64,000 bases of DNA from a virus, in IMG/VR virus record IMGVR_UViG_3300048924_000605, positions 16,693 through 80,692 of that record, one strand, 5' to 3'. The notes beneath the pieces were generated by a model. That model did not search any database and had not been told where the DNA came from. It worked only from the letters and a program-made list of their open reading frames with translations. Shown piece by piece: positions 32,440-40,150 of the stretch. Each line of letters opens with the position of its first letter. Position 1 is the first letter of the stretch. The position numbers were made by a program, and so were the translations under genes.

Positions 32440-32763
32440 ATGACGAGTCGAATTCTTCCGCCGTTCCAACTGCAAGTGCGCTTCAGCCGCAATCCTCGCA
32501 ACGCCCGAGCGATGATGCGCGAGTTGACCGGCTATCACGTCGACCCCGAACTTGCCTGGGTCATCGAACAGAAGACGATGACGCAGTCCGAGTACCGCGC
32601 CTTTGAACGAGATTTTACCCAGCCGCAACATTGGATCATGCCGCTCAACAGCCGGCCGACACACTGCATCAGGGTCGTCGCACCCAGAATGCCGACGCTC
32701 TACGTCCGAGCCGAAGGTGCGAACTACGCCCGTCTCGTTGGGCTGGCTGTCGAGGAGAGCTAA
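32440..32763 (+). CDS. Small accessory protein (107 residues)
   Basis: ATG at 32440 follows ACGGAGACCACC; an in-frame ATG at 32416 lies inside the regulatory element and is less likely. The product MTSRILPPFQLQVRFSRNPRNARAMMRELTGYHVDPELAWVIEQKTMTQSEYRAFERDFTQPQHWIMPLNSRPTHCIRV is basic. It has no identifiable domain or export signal. It converges on the methyltransferase gene, with 31 bp between the stops. Confidence 0.68.
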   Translation: MTSRILPPFQLQVRFSRNPRNARAMMRELTGYHVDPELAWVIEQKTMTQSEYRAFERDFTQPQHWIMPLNSRPTHCIRVVAPRMPTLYVRAEGANYARLVGLAVEES

Positions 32764-32794
32764 GTGCTGCCCCGGCGCGGCGCGCGGCGCCGCG

Positions 32795-33937
32795 TCAGGG
32801 TCGCAACGCCCTCAGAATTTCGGCGGCGACTTGCGGGACGATCGCATTGCCGGCGGCGCGCAATCGAGGTACTCGGGCGGGTAGCCCATGAGCCAGAAGA
32901 CGAATTCCGGGGTCAGGGATCCGGCGGCCGGCGAGGGTTCGACCTGTCGTCCAAGCATCCCATTCACCGGTGCGCTGCCAAAGCTCGTCGCGTCCTTGTG
33001 ATCTCGGGTCGTCGGCGTCGCCCACAGCGCCGGTGGCGCCAGCCCCAGCGGGTCGCCGTACAACGCCGTGTCGATGGCCTGCGCCATCGGGTGTTGCGTC
33101 AGCGCCACCGTGTGCTCCTGCTCCGAACTCTGGTACGCCTGGGCCGGCAGCGGCGCCGTTGCTCCGCTGCCGAAGGACTGCCTGGGGCTGCCCTTCTCCC
33201 CGTCGCTCGCGCGCGGTGTACTCCAGACCGCCTTCACCACCCCCGGCAGACCATTGCGTCGCTCGGCCGCAAAGTCGCCCCGCTTCTCCGGATCGTTCGC
33301 CGTCGCGGTCGGCCAGACCGCCTTCGCCGCCACCTGAAGGCTGGTGATCGCTTTTCGGCGGCCGCCCGGCATCCGGCGCTTCATCGCCAGGTGCGCTGCC
33401 GGGGACTTGTTGTCGTCGTTCGCCACCGCGGTCGGCCAGACGCTGCCCGACGATCCAGACCCGATCTCGCCGGTGCGGGGCATTGACGGCGCAAGCTGGA
33501 ACAACAATCGCCCGGCTGGCGTAGCCTTCGCCCTCCAGGTCAGCAAGAACTCCGTCGAGCCCCAGCGCGATGAGCCCAGCAACGTTTTCGCCCAGGAATA
33601 GAGCGGGTCGCGCTTGTGCAATAAGGCGATGCAGTTCTGGCCAGAGGTGGCGGTCGTCGGCTTGCGCGCGCTGGTTGCCGGCGACGCTGAACGGCTGGCA
33701 GGGGAAGCCACCGGTCCAGAGCGGCGCGTCATCCGGCCAGGCCGCGAGTCGGGCGGCGTAGGCGAACCCGCCGATACCGGCAAAGAAGTGGCATTGGGCG
33801 TAGCCGCGGAGATCGTCTGCTGAGACAGATCGGATATCGCGGTCATCGACATCGCCGGTCGGGATAATGCCCGCCGCCATCAAGTTCTTCAGCCACTGGC
33901 ACAGATACAGGTCGTTCTCGTTGTAATAGACCGACAC
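32795..33937 (-). CDS. DNA cytosine-5 methyltransferase
   Basis: GTG at 33937 overlaps the stop of the upstream gene (TAGTG), giving 380 residues. C5 motifs are in order: I FAGIGG (52-57), IV with catalytic Cys in PCQPFS (79-84), VI ENV (117-119), VIII RRDRVWIV (156-163), a long Gly/Arg-rich target-recognition region with repeated LADRDGER-like segments, and X GNAIVPQVAAEIL near the C-terminus. It modifies cytosine in a short unknown site, probably to guard phage DNA from host restriction. A second frame over the same DNA also looks protein-like (see findings). Confidence 0.9.
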   Translation of the reverse strand: MSVYYNENDLYLCQWLKNLMAAGIIPTGDVDDRDIRSVSADDLRGYAQCHFFAGIGGFAYAARLAAWPDDAPLWTGGFPCQPFSVAGNQRAQADDRHLWPELHRLIAQARPALFLGENVAGLIALGLDGVLADLEGEGYASRAIVVPACAVNAPHRRDRVWIVGQRLADRGGERRQQVPGSAPGDEAPDAGRPPKSDHQPSGGGEGGLADRDGERSGEAGRLCGRATQWSAGGGEGGLEYTARERRGEGQPQAVLRQRSNGAAAGPGVPEFGAGAHGGADATPDGAGHRHGVVRRPAGAGATGAVGDADDPRSQGRDELWQRTGEWDAWTTGRTLAGRRIPDPGIRLLAHGLPARVPRLRAAGNAIVPQVAAEILRALRP

Positions 33938-35178
33938 TAGGCAACGTCCTCGACCTCCGCACCCGCCGCGATGAACGCGACGCCGTCCGAAGCGCGAATC
34001 GCCTGCAGACCGGTGTAGTCCTGCCAACGGCGAACGATCACGTCGACGTATTTGGGATCCAGTTCGATCAGCCGCGCGCGGCGGCTGGTTTTCTCGCAGG
34101 CGATCATGGTCGTACCCGACCCACCGAACGGGTCCAGCACCAGATCGCGGGTCTTGCTGCTGTTGCGGATGGCGCGCTCGACCAGTGCCACCGGCTTCAT
34201 CGTCGGATGCAGCTCGTTGCGCGCGGCTCGGTCGATGAACCAGACGTCGCCCTGGTCGCGCGCGCCGCACCAGAATCGGTCGTTACCGTCGCGCCAACCG
34301 TAGAGGATTGGCTCGTACTGCCGCTGATAGTCGGCGTGGCCCAGCGTGAACTTGTTCTTCGCCCAAATGATGAAGGTCGACCAGCGACCGCCCGCAGCGC
34401 GGAACGCGGTCTGCAACCGGTCGAGCTCGGACGACGACATGGCAATGTAGATCGCGCCCTTCGTCACCCGCAGCATCTCGGTGCAGGTCGCTTGCAAGAA
34501 GGTGCCGAAGTCGTCGCCCAGGTTGTCGTTGAGGATCGGGCGGTGTTTACCGCGTAGCTTGTCCTTCGGGTTGTTGGCGTAGTCGACGTTATAGGGCGGA
34601 TCGGTGAACGTCATGTCGATCAACTCGTCCCCGAGCAGCGCGGCGTAGTCCTCGGCGCACGTGGCGTCGCCGCACAACACTCGATGCTCTCCGCAGGTCC
34701 AGACATCGCCTGGGCGCGAGATCGGATGTTCTTCCGGCTCGGGTGCCGCGTCCTCCTCCGTCTGACCTTCGCCCGATACCGCAGCCAGCATGTCCTCGAT
34801 CTCGTCGTCATCGAAGCCGGTCAACGCCAGATCGAATTCGAGCGCGTCCAGGTCGGCCAGCTCCAGTTGCAGCAATTCCTCGTCCCAGTTCGCCCAGGTG
34901 GCGGAACGGTTCGCCAGCAGCCGGAAGGCTTTGACCTGGGCCTCGGTCAGTTCGTCCGCCAGGACGACCGGCACCGACTCCAAGCCCAGCTTGCGCGCAG
35001 CCTTGAGGCGGAGATGGCCGTCGACCAGTTCGCCGTTGCTACGCACCACGCACGGAATGCGAAATCCGAACTCGCGGATCACCGCGGCCATCTGGTCTAC
35101 GGCGTGGTCGTTCTCGCGCGGATTGCGCGCATAAGCGATCAGCCGGTCGACCGGCCAGTGCTCCAGTTGCAGGTTCAT
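33937..35178 (-). CDS. ParB-domain / N6-adenine (or N4-cytosine) DNA methyltransferase fusion
   Basis: ATG at 35178 gives 413 residues. Residues about 5-125 are a ParB/Srx-type domain (IAYARNPREND ... VDGHLRLKAARKLGLESVPVVLADELTEAQ). The C-terminal part is a beta-class amino-methyltransferase with DPPY at 193-196 (TFTDPPYNVDY) and the AdoMet motif DPFGGSGTT near residue 355, plus LHPTMKPVALVERAIRNSS. The combination is common in phages. Its stop overlaps the C5 methyltransferase start and its own start overlaps the HNH stop, so three DNA-modifying genes are coupled. Confidence 0.92.
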   Translation of the reverse strand: MNLQLEHWPVDRLIAYARNPRENDHAVDQMAAVIREFGFRIPCVVRSNGELVDGHLRLKAARKLGLESVPVVLADELTEAQVKAFRLLANRSATWANWDEELLQLELADLDALEFDLALTGFDDDEIEDMLAAVSGEGQTEEDAAPEPEEHPISRPGDVWTCGEHRVLCGDATCAEDYAALLGDELIDMTFTDPPYNVDYANNPKDKLRGKHRPILNDNLGDDFGTFLQATCTEMLRVTKGAIYIAMSSSELDRLQTAFRAAGGRWSTFIIWAKNKFTLGHADYQRQYEPILYGWRDGNDRFWCGARDQGDVWFIDRAARNELHPTMKPVALVERAIRNSSKTRDLVLDPFGGSGTTMIACEKTSRRARLIELDPKYVDVIVRRWQDYTGLQAIRASDGVAFIAAGAEVEDVA

Positions 35179-35771
35179 TTCGCTCGCAGTGGGCGGCGCG
35201 CGCGGCCGAGCGCACCGGGCACATGCGGCCAAGTGTCGCCGACCACGGCGGAGTAGATGGTCATCATGGGCAGCCGGTAGGTCTGCGCCAGTTCGTTGTA
35301 GCGGCGACCCGCGCGCCGGTGATCGCGCAACTCGGTCACCAGGGATTCGGTGAGGTTGGCCGACGGATGTCGCTCGCCGCGGTTGTCCGGCGACGTACCG
35401 TGCAGTACCCGGTCGGCGCAATTCTCCTTCGGCGTGGCCCAGCGCAGGTTCGCGACCCAGTTGTGGCTGCGAACCCCATCGTTGTGGGCGACTTGGTGCC
35501 GCGGCGTCGGCGGCGGCCCCAGGAAAGTCAACGCCACTAGGCGATGAACATTGAAGTAGCCGTACCGGCCGTCCCGACTCAGCGCAACCTGCAGATAGCC
35601 ACCGGTGTCCGGTTTCGGCTTGAGCAGCTTCCCGGCCGGATGCTGTCGGTATGCGATCGACCGCCGGATCTTGCCGCGGTCGGAAACCTCGTAGCTCGGA
35701 TAGTCCGAGATCTGCCGCCAGCGCTCCGCGCCACCGTCGATTAGCGATGGTGGACGCGCGTTGGGAATCAT
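35175..35771 (-). CDS. NUMOD4/HNH homing-type endonuclease
   Basis: The 198-residue protein opens with a NUMOD4 motif (ERWRQISDYPSYEVSDRGKIRR) and continues with an HNH core (HRLVALTFLGPPPTPRHQVAHNDGVRSHNWVANLRWATPKENCADRVLHGT). A C-terminal helix-turn-helix-like part follows (LTESLVTELRDHRRAGRRYNELAQTYRLPMMTIYSAVVGDTWPHV). Such free-standing endonucleases spread by cutting cognate phages that lack them, and can also aid packaging. It overlaps the downstream methyltransferase gene (ATGA), suggesting long association. Confidence 0.9.
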   Translation of the reverse strand: MIPNARPPSLIDGGAERWRQISDYPSYEVSDRGKIRRSIAYRQHPAGKLLKPKPDTGGYLQVALSRDGRYGYFNVHRLVALTFLGPPPTPRHQVAHNDGVRSHNWVANLRWATPKENCADRVLHGTSPDNRGERHPSANLTESLVTELRDHRRAGRRYNELAQTYRLPMMTIYSAVVGDTWPHVPGALGRARRPLRAK

Positions 35772-36154
35772 GATCTGCGCCGTGCTAGGCGCCTCGGAGT
35801 TGACTTATCGGGACGGCGCGAACGCGATCCGCAAACCTCATGAAAGGGTTGACGCTAGCGCGATTTTGCGGCTTGGCCCCCCGCATGCCCTGATGGCGAG
35901 GAAGGACCCGGTCAATTCTTAGCCACCCCTCGCCGCCCGCCGCGCGTCCGCGTCGCGGCCAAGGGCGATAGGGGCTCACCGGCGCCTTCGACGCGCCGCG
36001 CCGTGTGCGCCTATGTGCGCGCCACGTCAGGTCGGCGTGATGCGACGCCACTCCCGGCCGTGCCGCCTATCGCGATCTGACGACGCTGGGGTATTACCCC
36101 CTAGTCAAATTGCCTACGACGCGCTTTGATGCTCGCGAGGCGAGGAGAAGCGCT
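35772..36154. other. Intergenic region (383 bp) with a 13-bp palindrome
   Basis: This divergent region lies between the HNH gene (minus) and the first small cargo gene (plus). GGGGTATTACCCC at 36088-36100 is a perfect palindrome around a central T, 54 bp before the ATG at 36155, and looks like an operator. No gene or terminator was recognised. Confidence 0.5.
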
Positions 36155-36403
36155 ATGCTCCGATACCAGATCGTCCTCCGTCGCCGGCTCGGCTCGCTGC
36201 TGGATCTGCTTCCGCTGCGCGTCGTAGCCTTGGCCTACGTCCAGTCCCTCGAAGGGCTGCGTGATGTCCGGCTCGAATACGCCTCGGGCAAACAGGCCGT
36301 GCTGAGCTTCGCTTGGCCGGGCGAAGGGACACCAGTCATACCGGAGGTGTATCTTGATCGGTACGGACTGGAGCGCACAGAGCTTGCCGAGACCGTGACC
36401 TAG
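36155..36403 (+). CDS. Small protein of a two-gene paralogous pair, first copy
   Basis: ATG at 36155 follows AGGAGAAGCGCT. The 82-residue product (MLRYQIVLRRRLGSLLDLLPLRVVALAYVQSLEGLRDVRLEYASGKQAVLSFAWPGEGTPVIPEVYLDRYGLERTELAE) shares the block VLxFxWxGxGTPxxPxxYLxRxGLE with the next gene. There is no signal peptide. The pair lies between the prophage's modification genes and kup. Function unknown. Confidence 0.7.
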   Translation: MLRYQIVLRRRLGSLLDLLPLRVVALAYVQSLEGLRDVRLEYASGKQAVLSFAWPGEGTPVIPEVYLDRYGLERTELAETVT

Positions 36404-36445
36404 TTCGCTCAGCTTCCACGTGAGTCCCTATGGGGAGGGGCCATC

Positions 36446-36718
36446 ATGCAGGCGTCGATCAGAATCCGCAGAGCGTGGAATGTCCAGCTCGTGGCCTTGC
36501 CGATCGAGGAGCTAGCCGTCATTGCCCTTCAGGCGGTGCCGGGTATCCGATCGCCTGTGGTCGAACGTGAGGATATGCATGGCTTGGTGCTTACATTCGA
36601 GTGGGATGGCCAAGGGACGCCAGACGTTCCAGCCGACTACTTGCACCGCTTCGGCCTGGAAATCGCACCCGAATTGGGCACGCCTTCCGACCAGGAAAAA
36701 GGCGGCGGTCCAATTTGA
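36446..36718 (+). CDS. Small protein of a two-gene paralogous pair, second copy
   Basis: ATG follows GGGAGGGGCCATC. The product is 90 residues (MQASIRIRRAWNVQLVALPIEELAVIALQAVPGIRSPVVEREDMHGLVLTFEWDGQGTPDVPADYLHRFGLEIAPEL). It aligns with its neighbour over the whole length: charged N-terminus, short helix (IxxLxxxAVIALQxV against LPLRVVALAYVQSL), then the shared VLxFxW block. The two probably arose by tandem duplication. Confidence 0.7.
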   Translation: MQASIRIRRAWNVQLVALPIEELAVIALQAVPGIRSPVVEREDMHGLVLTFEWDGQGTPDVPADYLHRFGLEIAPELGTPSDQEKGGGPI

Positions 36719-37154
36719 ACCGCCGCCCATCCCGCTGCGCCTACACCACCACGTGTCGGACATACCTGCGTCAGCATGGGATCTAGGCTAGGGCAAATCC
36801 GGGGCTTTTGGGACACCCCATAACGACCGCGATCATGATCCTGGATAACCGTGGATATCGGAGGATCCATTCAGTGCAATCGCCGACCCTCACAGCGCTT
36901 CAGCGACTCCGAACCGGCTAAGGAGGCTCATGCGGTCCTGGAGGTTTGCCTTCGAATAGGCACTATGGCATCACGTAGCGGATGCCGGGGGAGTCGGCTT
37001 TGCTTACCGTCGGCCAATAATCTGCGCAAGATGTCGTGGATTTTGACTAGAACATAGGACTTGAGACGGCAACACGCCGCGGAAGGCGCTAGAGTGCGCG
37101 CTTCGTAGCCGGTGCTCCGGGTAGTGCCGGCCCTCAATCTGTTCAGGAACTGTC
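36719..37154. other. Intergenic region before kup (436 bp)
   Basis: No convincing gene; short open frames here are spaced without ribosome sites. TTGACT at 37041 could be a -35, but no good -10 follows at 16-18 bp. The region presumably holds the kup promoter. Confidence 0.35.
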
Positions 37155-39071
37155 ATGTCCGCCAACAGCCCGTCTCCCGCCCATGCCGACGGTTCGGCCG
37201 GCCATGCCAAGACCGGTCTCGCCGGATTGGTGGTCGGCGCCATCGGGGTGGTGTTCGGCGATATCGGCACCAGTCCGCTATACACGCTGAAGGAAGCCTT
37301 CTCGCCGCACTATGGTCTGACTCCCGATCAGCACACCGTGCTCGGCATCCTGTCGCTGGTGTTCTGGTCGCTGATGATCGTGGTGACCTTGAAGTACGTC
37401 GCGGTGATCATGCGCGCCGACAACGACGGCGAGGGCGGCATCATGGCACTCACTGCGCTGACCCAGCGCACGGTCAAGCACAACCCGCGCGCGGTCTACG
37501 TCATCGGCGTCCTCGGCATCTTCGGCGCCTCACTGTTCTTCGGTGACGGCGTAATCACGCCGGCGATCTCGGTGCTATCGGCCGTAGAGGGACTGGAAGT
37601 GGCGGCACCGCACCTTGACCGTTTCGTCGTGCCGATCACCGTGGCGGTGCTCGTCGTGCTGTTCCTGGCACAGCGCTTCGGTACCGAGGTAGTGGGCAAG
37701 GCGTTCGGTCCGGTGATGATCCTTTGGTTCGTTTCGCTCGGCGCGATCGGCATCTACAACATCGTCGATGCGCCGCAGGTGATCCGTGCGCTCAATCCGA
37801 TTTGGGGCCTGCGCTTCTTCATGGAGCACAACTGGCATGCGGTGTTCGTGCTCGGTGCGGTAGTGCTGGCGGTGACCGGCGGCGAGGCGCTGTACGCCGA
37901 TATGGGCCACTTCGGCAAGTGGCCGATCCGTCTGGCCTGGACCTACGTCGCCCTGCCGGCGCTTACATTGAACTATCTCGGCCAAGGCGCGCTGATGCTA
38001 GGCAAGCCGTCCGCGGTCGGCAATCCGTTCTTCGAAGCGGTTCCGGCATGGGCGTTGCTGCCGATGGTCGGCCTAGCCACTGCGGCGACGGTGATCGCCT
38101 CGCAGGCAGTGATCACAGGCGCGTTCTCGGTCGCGCGCCAGGCCATGCAACTCGGCTACATCCCGCGTATGGCGATCAAGCACACCTCGCGCGAGACCAT
38201 CGGCCAGATCTACATTCCGGCGGTGAACTGGATGCTACTGGTGCTGGTGGTTGTCTCGGTGGTCGGCTTCGGCAGTTCGACCGCGCTGGCCACCGCCTAC
38301 GGCGTTTCAGTGACCGGCACCATGCTCATCACGAGCGTACTAATGATCATCTATCTTCGCGGCAACTCTCGTATTCCTGCGCCTCTGTTCTGGTTGTTGG
38401 CGGCGATCTTCGTGCTGGTTGATCTGGCATTCTTCTACGCCAATATCATTAAGTTCATGGATGGGGCCTGGTTCCCCCTACTGCTGGGCGTGGTTCTGTT
38501 CACCATGATGCGCACCTGGCGCCGCGGCCGCGAACTTCTGCACGAGGAAGTGCGCAAGGAAGGCATCTCGCTCGATAGCTTCCTGCCCGGCCTACTGCTG
38601 GCGCCGCCGGTGCGAGTGTCGGGCACGGCAATCTTCATGACCGCCGACAAGGGCGTGGTGCCGCACGCGCTGTTGCACAACCTCAAGCACAACAAGGTGC
38701 TGCACGAGCGCAACGTGTTCCTCACCGTCGAAACGCTTGGAATGCCGCACGCACCTAAGGAGAAGCGGCTCAAGATCGAAGCCATCGGCAACGATTTCTA
38801 CCGCATTCTGATCCGCTTCGGCTTTATGGAAGTGCCCGACGTGCCGCTGGCGTTGATGCGCTCGTGCGACGCCGGCGGCGCCTACTTCGATCCAATGACG
38901 ACGACGTACTTCGCCAGCCGCGAGACCGTGGTCGCCAGACGCCACCGTGGCATGCCGATCTGGCGCGACCGCCTGTTCGCCTTCATGCACCGCAACGCGG
39001 CGCCAGCGACCGGGTTCTTCCGCATTCCGGGCAACCGTTTGGTCGAACTGGGTTCGCCGGTCGAGATTTGA
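37155..39071 (+). CDS. kup: Kup-family low-affinity potassium uptake transporter (prophage cargo)
   Basis: The 638-residue product has the complete Kup architecture. A short N-terminus precedes [27 protein letters not shown], the family signature. About twelve membrane helices follow, including [11 protein letters not shown] and [20 protein letters not shown] (characteristic), [22 protein letters not shown] and [12 protein letters not shown]. It ends in a C-terminal cytoplasmic domain of about 180 residues ([57 protein letters not shown]). It imports K+ with protons. It is on the plus strand between the early and late modules of the prophage, the position used by Shiga toxin genes in lambdoid phages. 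Confidence 0.96.
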   Translation: MSANSPSPAHADGSAGHAKTGLAGLVVGAIGVVFGDIGTSPLYTLKEAFSPHYGLTPDQHTVLGILSLVFWSLMIVVTLKYVAVIMRADNDGEGGIMALTALTQRTVKHNPRAVYVIGVLGIFGASLFFGDGVITPAISVLSAVEGLEVAAPHLDRFVVPITVAVLVVLFLAQRFGTEVVGKAFGPVMILWFVSLGAIGIYNIVDAPQVIRALNPIWGLRFFMEHNWHAVFVLGAVVLAVTGGEALYADMGHFGKWPIRLAWTYVALPALTLNYLGQGALMLGKPSAVGNPFFEAVPAWALLPMVGLATAATVIASQAVITGAFSVARQAMQLGYIPRMAIKHTSRETIGQIYIPAVNWMLLVLVVVSVVGFGSSTALATAYGVSVTGTMLITSVLMIIYLRGNSRIPAPLFWLLAAIFVLVDLAFFYANIIKFMDGAWFPLLLGVVLFTMMRTWRRGRELLHEEVRKEGISLDSFLPGLLLAPPVRVSGTAIFMTADKGVVPHALLHNLKHNKVLHERNVFLTVETLGMPHAPKEKRLKIEAIGNDFYRILIRFGFMEVPDVPLALMRSCDAGGAYFDPMTTTYFASRETVVARRHRGMPIWRDRLFAFMHRNAAPATGFFRIPGNRLVELGSPVEI

Positions 39072-39135
39072 GACGACAACAATGACATGTCGCCGATCCG
39101 CATCAATGAGGCCTTTGGCCCACCGCGAGATCGCG

Positions 39136-39546
39136 TTAGATCGATGCCTGGACGGCCGTGATCCGGGGCAACTGATCGTTGAGGTGCACGACGACAATCG
39201 CTAGCGCGTGCTGGTACCGGCGCCAGGCCGTCTTCCGGATCAGCCCGGTGCGATTGCAGATCTCTCGCCACGGCACGTACTGCGCCCGCAGCCAGACCAG
39301 GCGGCGTTGATCTTCGTCCAACCACTTCAGCCAGCGCACCGTCTCGCCGAAGCGGTCGATCGCGCCGGGCGACGCCGTGAACCGCAAGACGATGCGCTCG
39401 TCGGCATAGCCCTCCCACGACTGCCGGTTGATGTCCGGCCAGAAGGCCGCGTAGCCCTGGACGCGGGCTGGGGGCAGCCGGCGCGCGGTAACCGCGGCTT
39501 CCTGGAATCGGTCGGTGACACGCTGGATGTTCCAGTTCGCGCTCAT
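39136..39546 (-). CDS. DUF6362-family phage protein
   Basis: ATG at 39546 overlaps the resolvase stop (ATGA) and gives 136 residues (MSANWNIQRVTDRFQEAAVTARRLPPARVQGYAAFWPDINRQSWEGYADE). The matching C-terminal block is WLKWLDEDQRRLVWLRAQYVPWREICNRTGLIRKTAWRRYQHALAIVVVHLN, with a helix-turn-helix. The family sits at the early/late border of many phages, where antiterminators such as Q are found. A late-regulator role is inferred. Confidence 0.72.
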   Translation of the reverse strand: MSANWNIQRVTDRFQEAAVTARRLPPARVQGYAAFWPDINRQSWEGYADERIVLRFTASPGAIDRFGETVRWLKWLDEDQRRLVWLRAQYVPWREICNRTGLIRKTAWRRYQHALAIVVVHLNDQLPRITAVQASI

Positions 39547-40007
39547 GCTTCGACTCCCTGCGACAGCGCCCAGTGCAGCAGCGCGAGCGCGTCGGCCTCG
39601 TTGTCGTCGCTGGGCGCGTGGCCGCGCCGCTCCATCGCAGCGATCATGGCGTCCTTCTTGGCGTTGCCCTTGCCGGTCGCAAATCGCTTGATCGTGCCGA
39701 CCGGCACGCCCTGATACGGAATCCGGTGCTGTTCGCACCAACCCGTCAGCTGTGCCAGGAAGCCGCCGTAAGCGTGGGCCGCATCGACGCCGCGGTGGCG
39801 ACGGACTTCCTCGAAGTAGATCGCCTCGACCTGGCCGACGAAGGCGAGGGTCTCATCCAGCCAGCGGCCGAATCGCAGGTAGCGCATGCCGCCGCCTTCG
39901 AAGCGGCCCGGGCGGAACGCCTGCGTTCCGCTGGCGATCTGTCCGTCTCGCGCCAGCGCCCAACCCATCGTCGTGCCCAGGTCCAGGGCCAAAGTCGTAC
40001 CGCCCAT
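39543..40007 (-). CDS. RuvC-like Holliday junction resolvase
   Basis: The 154-residue protein starts with the acidic strand LALDLGTTMGWAL (first catalytic Asp), has IYFEEVRRHRGVDAAHAYGGF (conserved Glu), and ends with KKDAMIAAMERRGHAPSDDNEADALALLHWAL (Asp/Asp pair). This is the RNase H-fold resolvase set in the correct order. It would clear branched DNA from replication before packaging. The palindromic region 40031-40127 lies directly upstream. Confidence 0.88.
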   Translation of the reverse strand: MGGTTLALDLGTTMGWALARDGQIASGTQAFRPGRFEGGGMRYLRFGRWLDETLAFVGQVEAIYFEEVRRHRGVDAAHAYGGFLAQLTGWCEQHRIPYQGVPVGTIKRFATGKGNAKKDAMIAAMERRGHAPSDDNEADALALLHWALSQGVEA

Positions 40008-40030
40008 ATTTTGCTTCCTCGGGTATGGGC

Positions 40031-40127
40031 GGGTGACGTGTGTGACACGGTTGCCGGTTAACCCTTACATGTGCGTGCGCGCGCACACGCGGGGGGGTAA
40101 CTAGCAGCTATGTCACACACGTCACCC
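40031..40127. promoter_or_regulatory. Long inverted repeat, putative replication origin or operator
   Basis: GGGTGACGTGTGTGACA (40031-40047) is repeated in perfect inverted orientation at 40111-40127, 63 bp apart. Between them lie GGTTAACC and an alternating purine-pyrimidine stretch (GTGCGTGCGCGCGCACACGC). It sits between the resolvase and the P4-type primase-helicase gene. P4-type alpha proteins bind GGTGAAC-type iterons, so an origin bound by the neighbouring primase is plausible; an operator is the alternative. Confidence 0.6.
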
Positions 40128-40150
40128 ACCGAAGTAAGTGCTTGATTCTT

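Noticed and set aside
36121-36160. Eighth copy of the 33-bp element before the 36155 gene (CGCTTTG ... GAAGCGCTATG)
   Set aside because: The spacing is 18 rather than 14, the conserved TTCATG is missing, the ATG is the start codon itself and there is no CTGTCC pair upstream.
37041-37075. Sigma-70 promoter for kup from TTGACT
   Set aside because: No acceptable -10 hexamer lies 15-19 bp downstream.
36119-39135. Two separate mobile elements on either side of a host kup gene
   Set aside because: The left part has only late genes and the right part only early and integration genes; neither is complete alone, and the order matches one lambda-like prophage.
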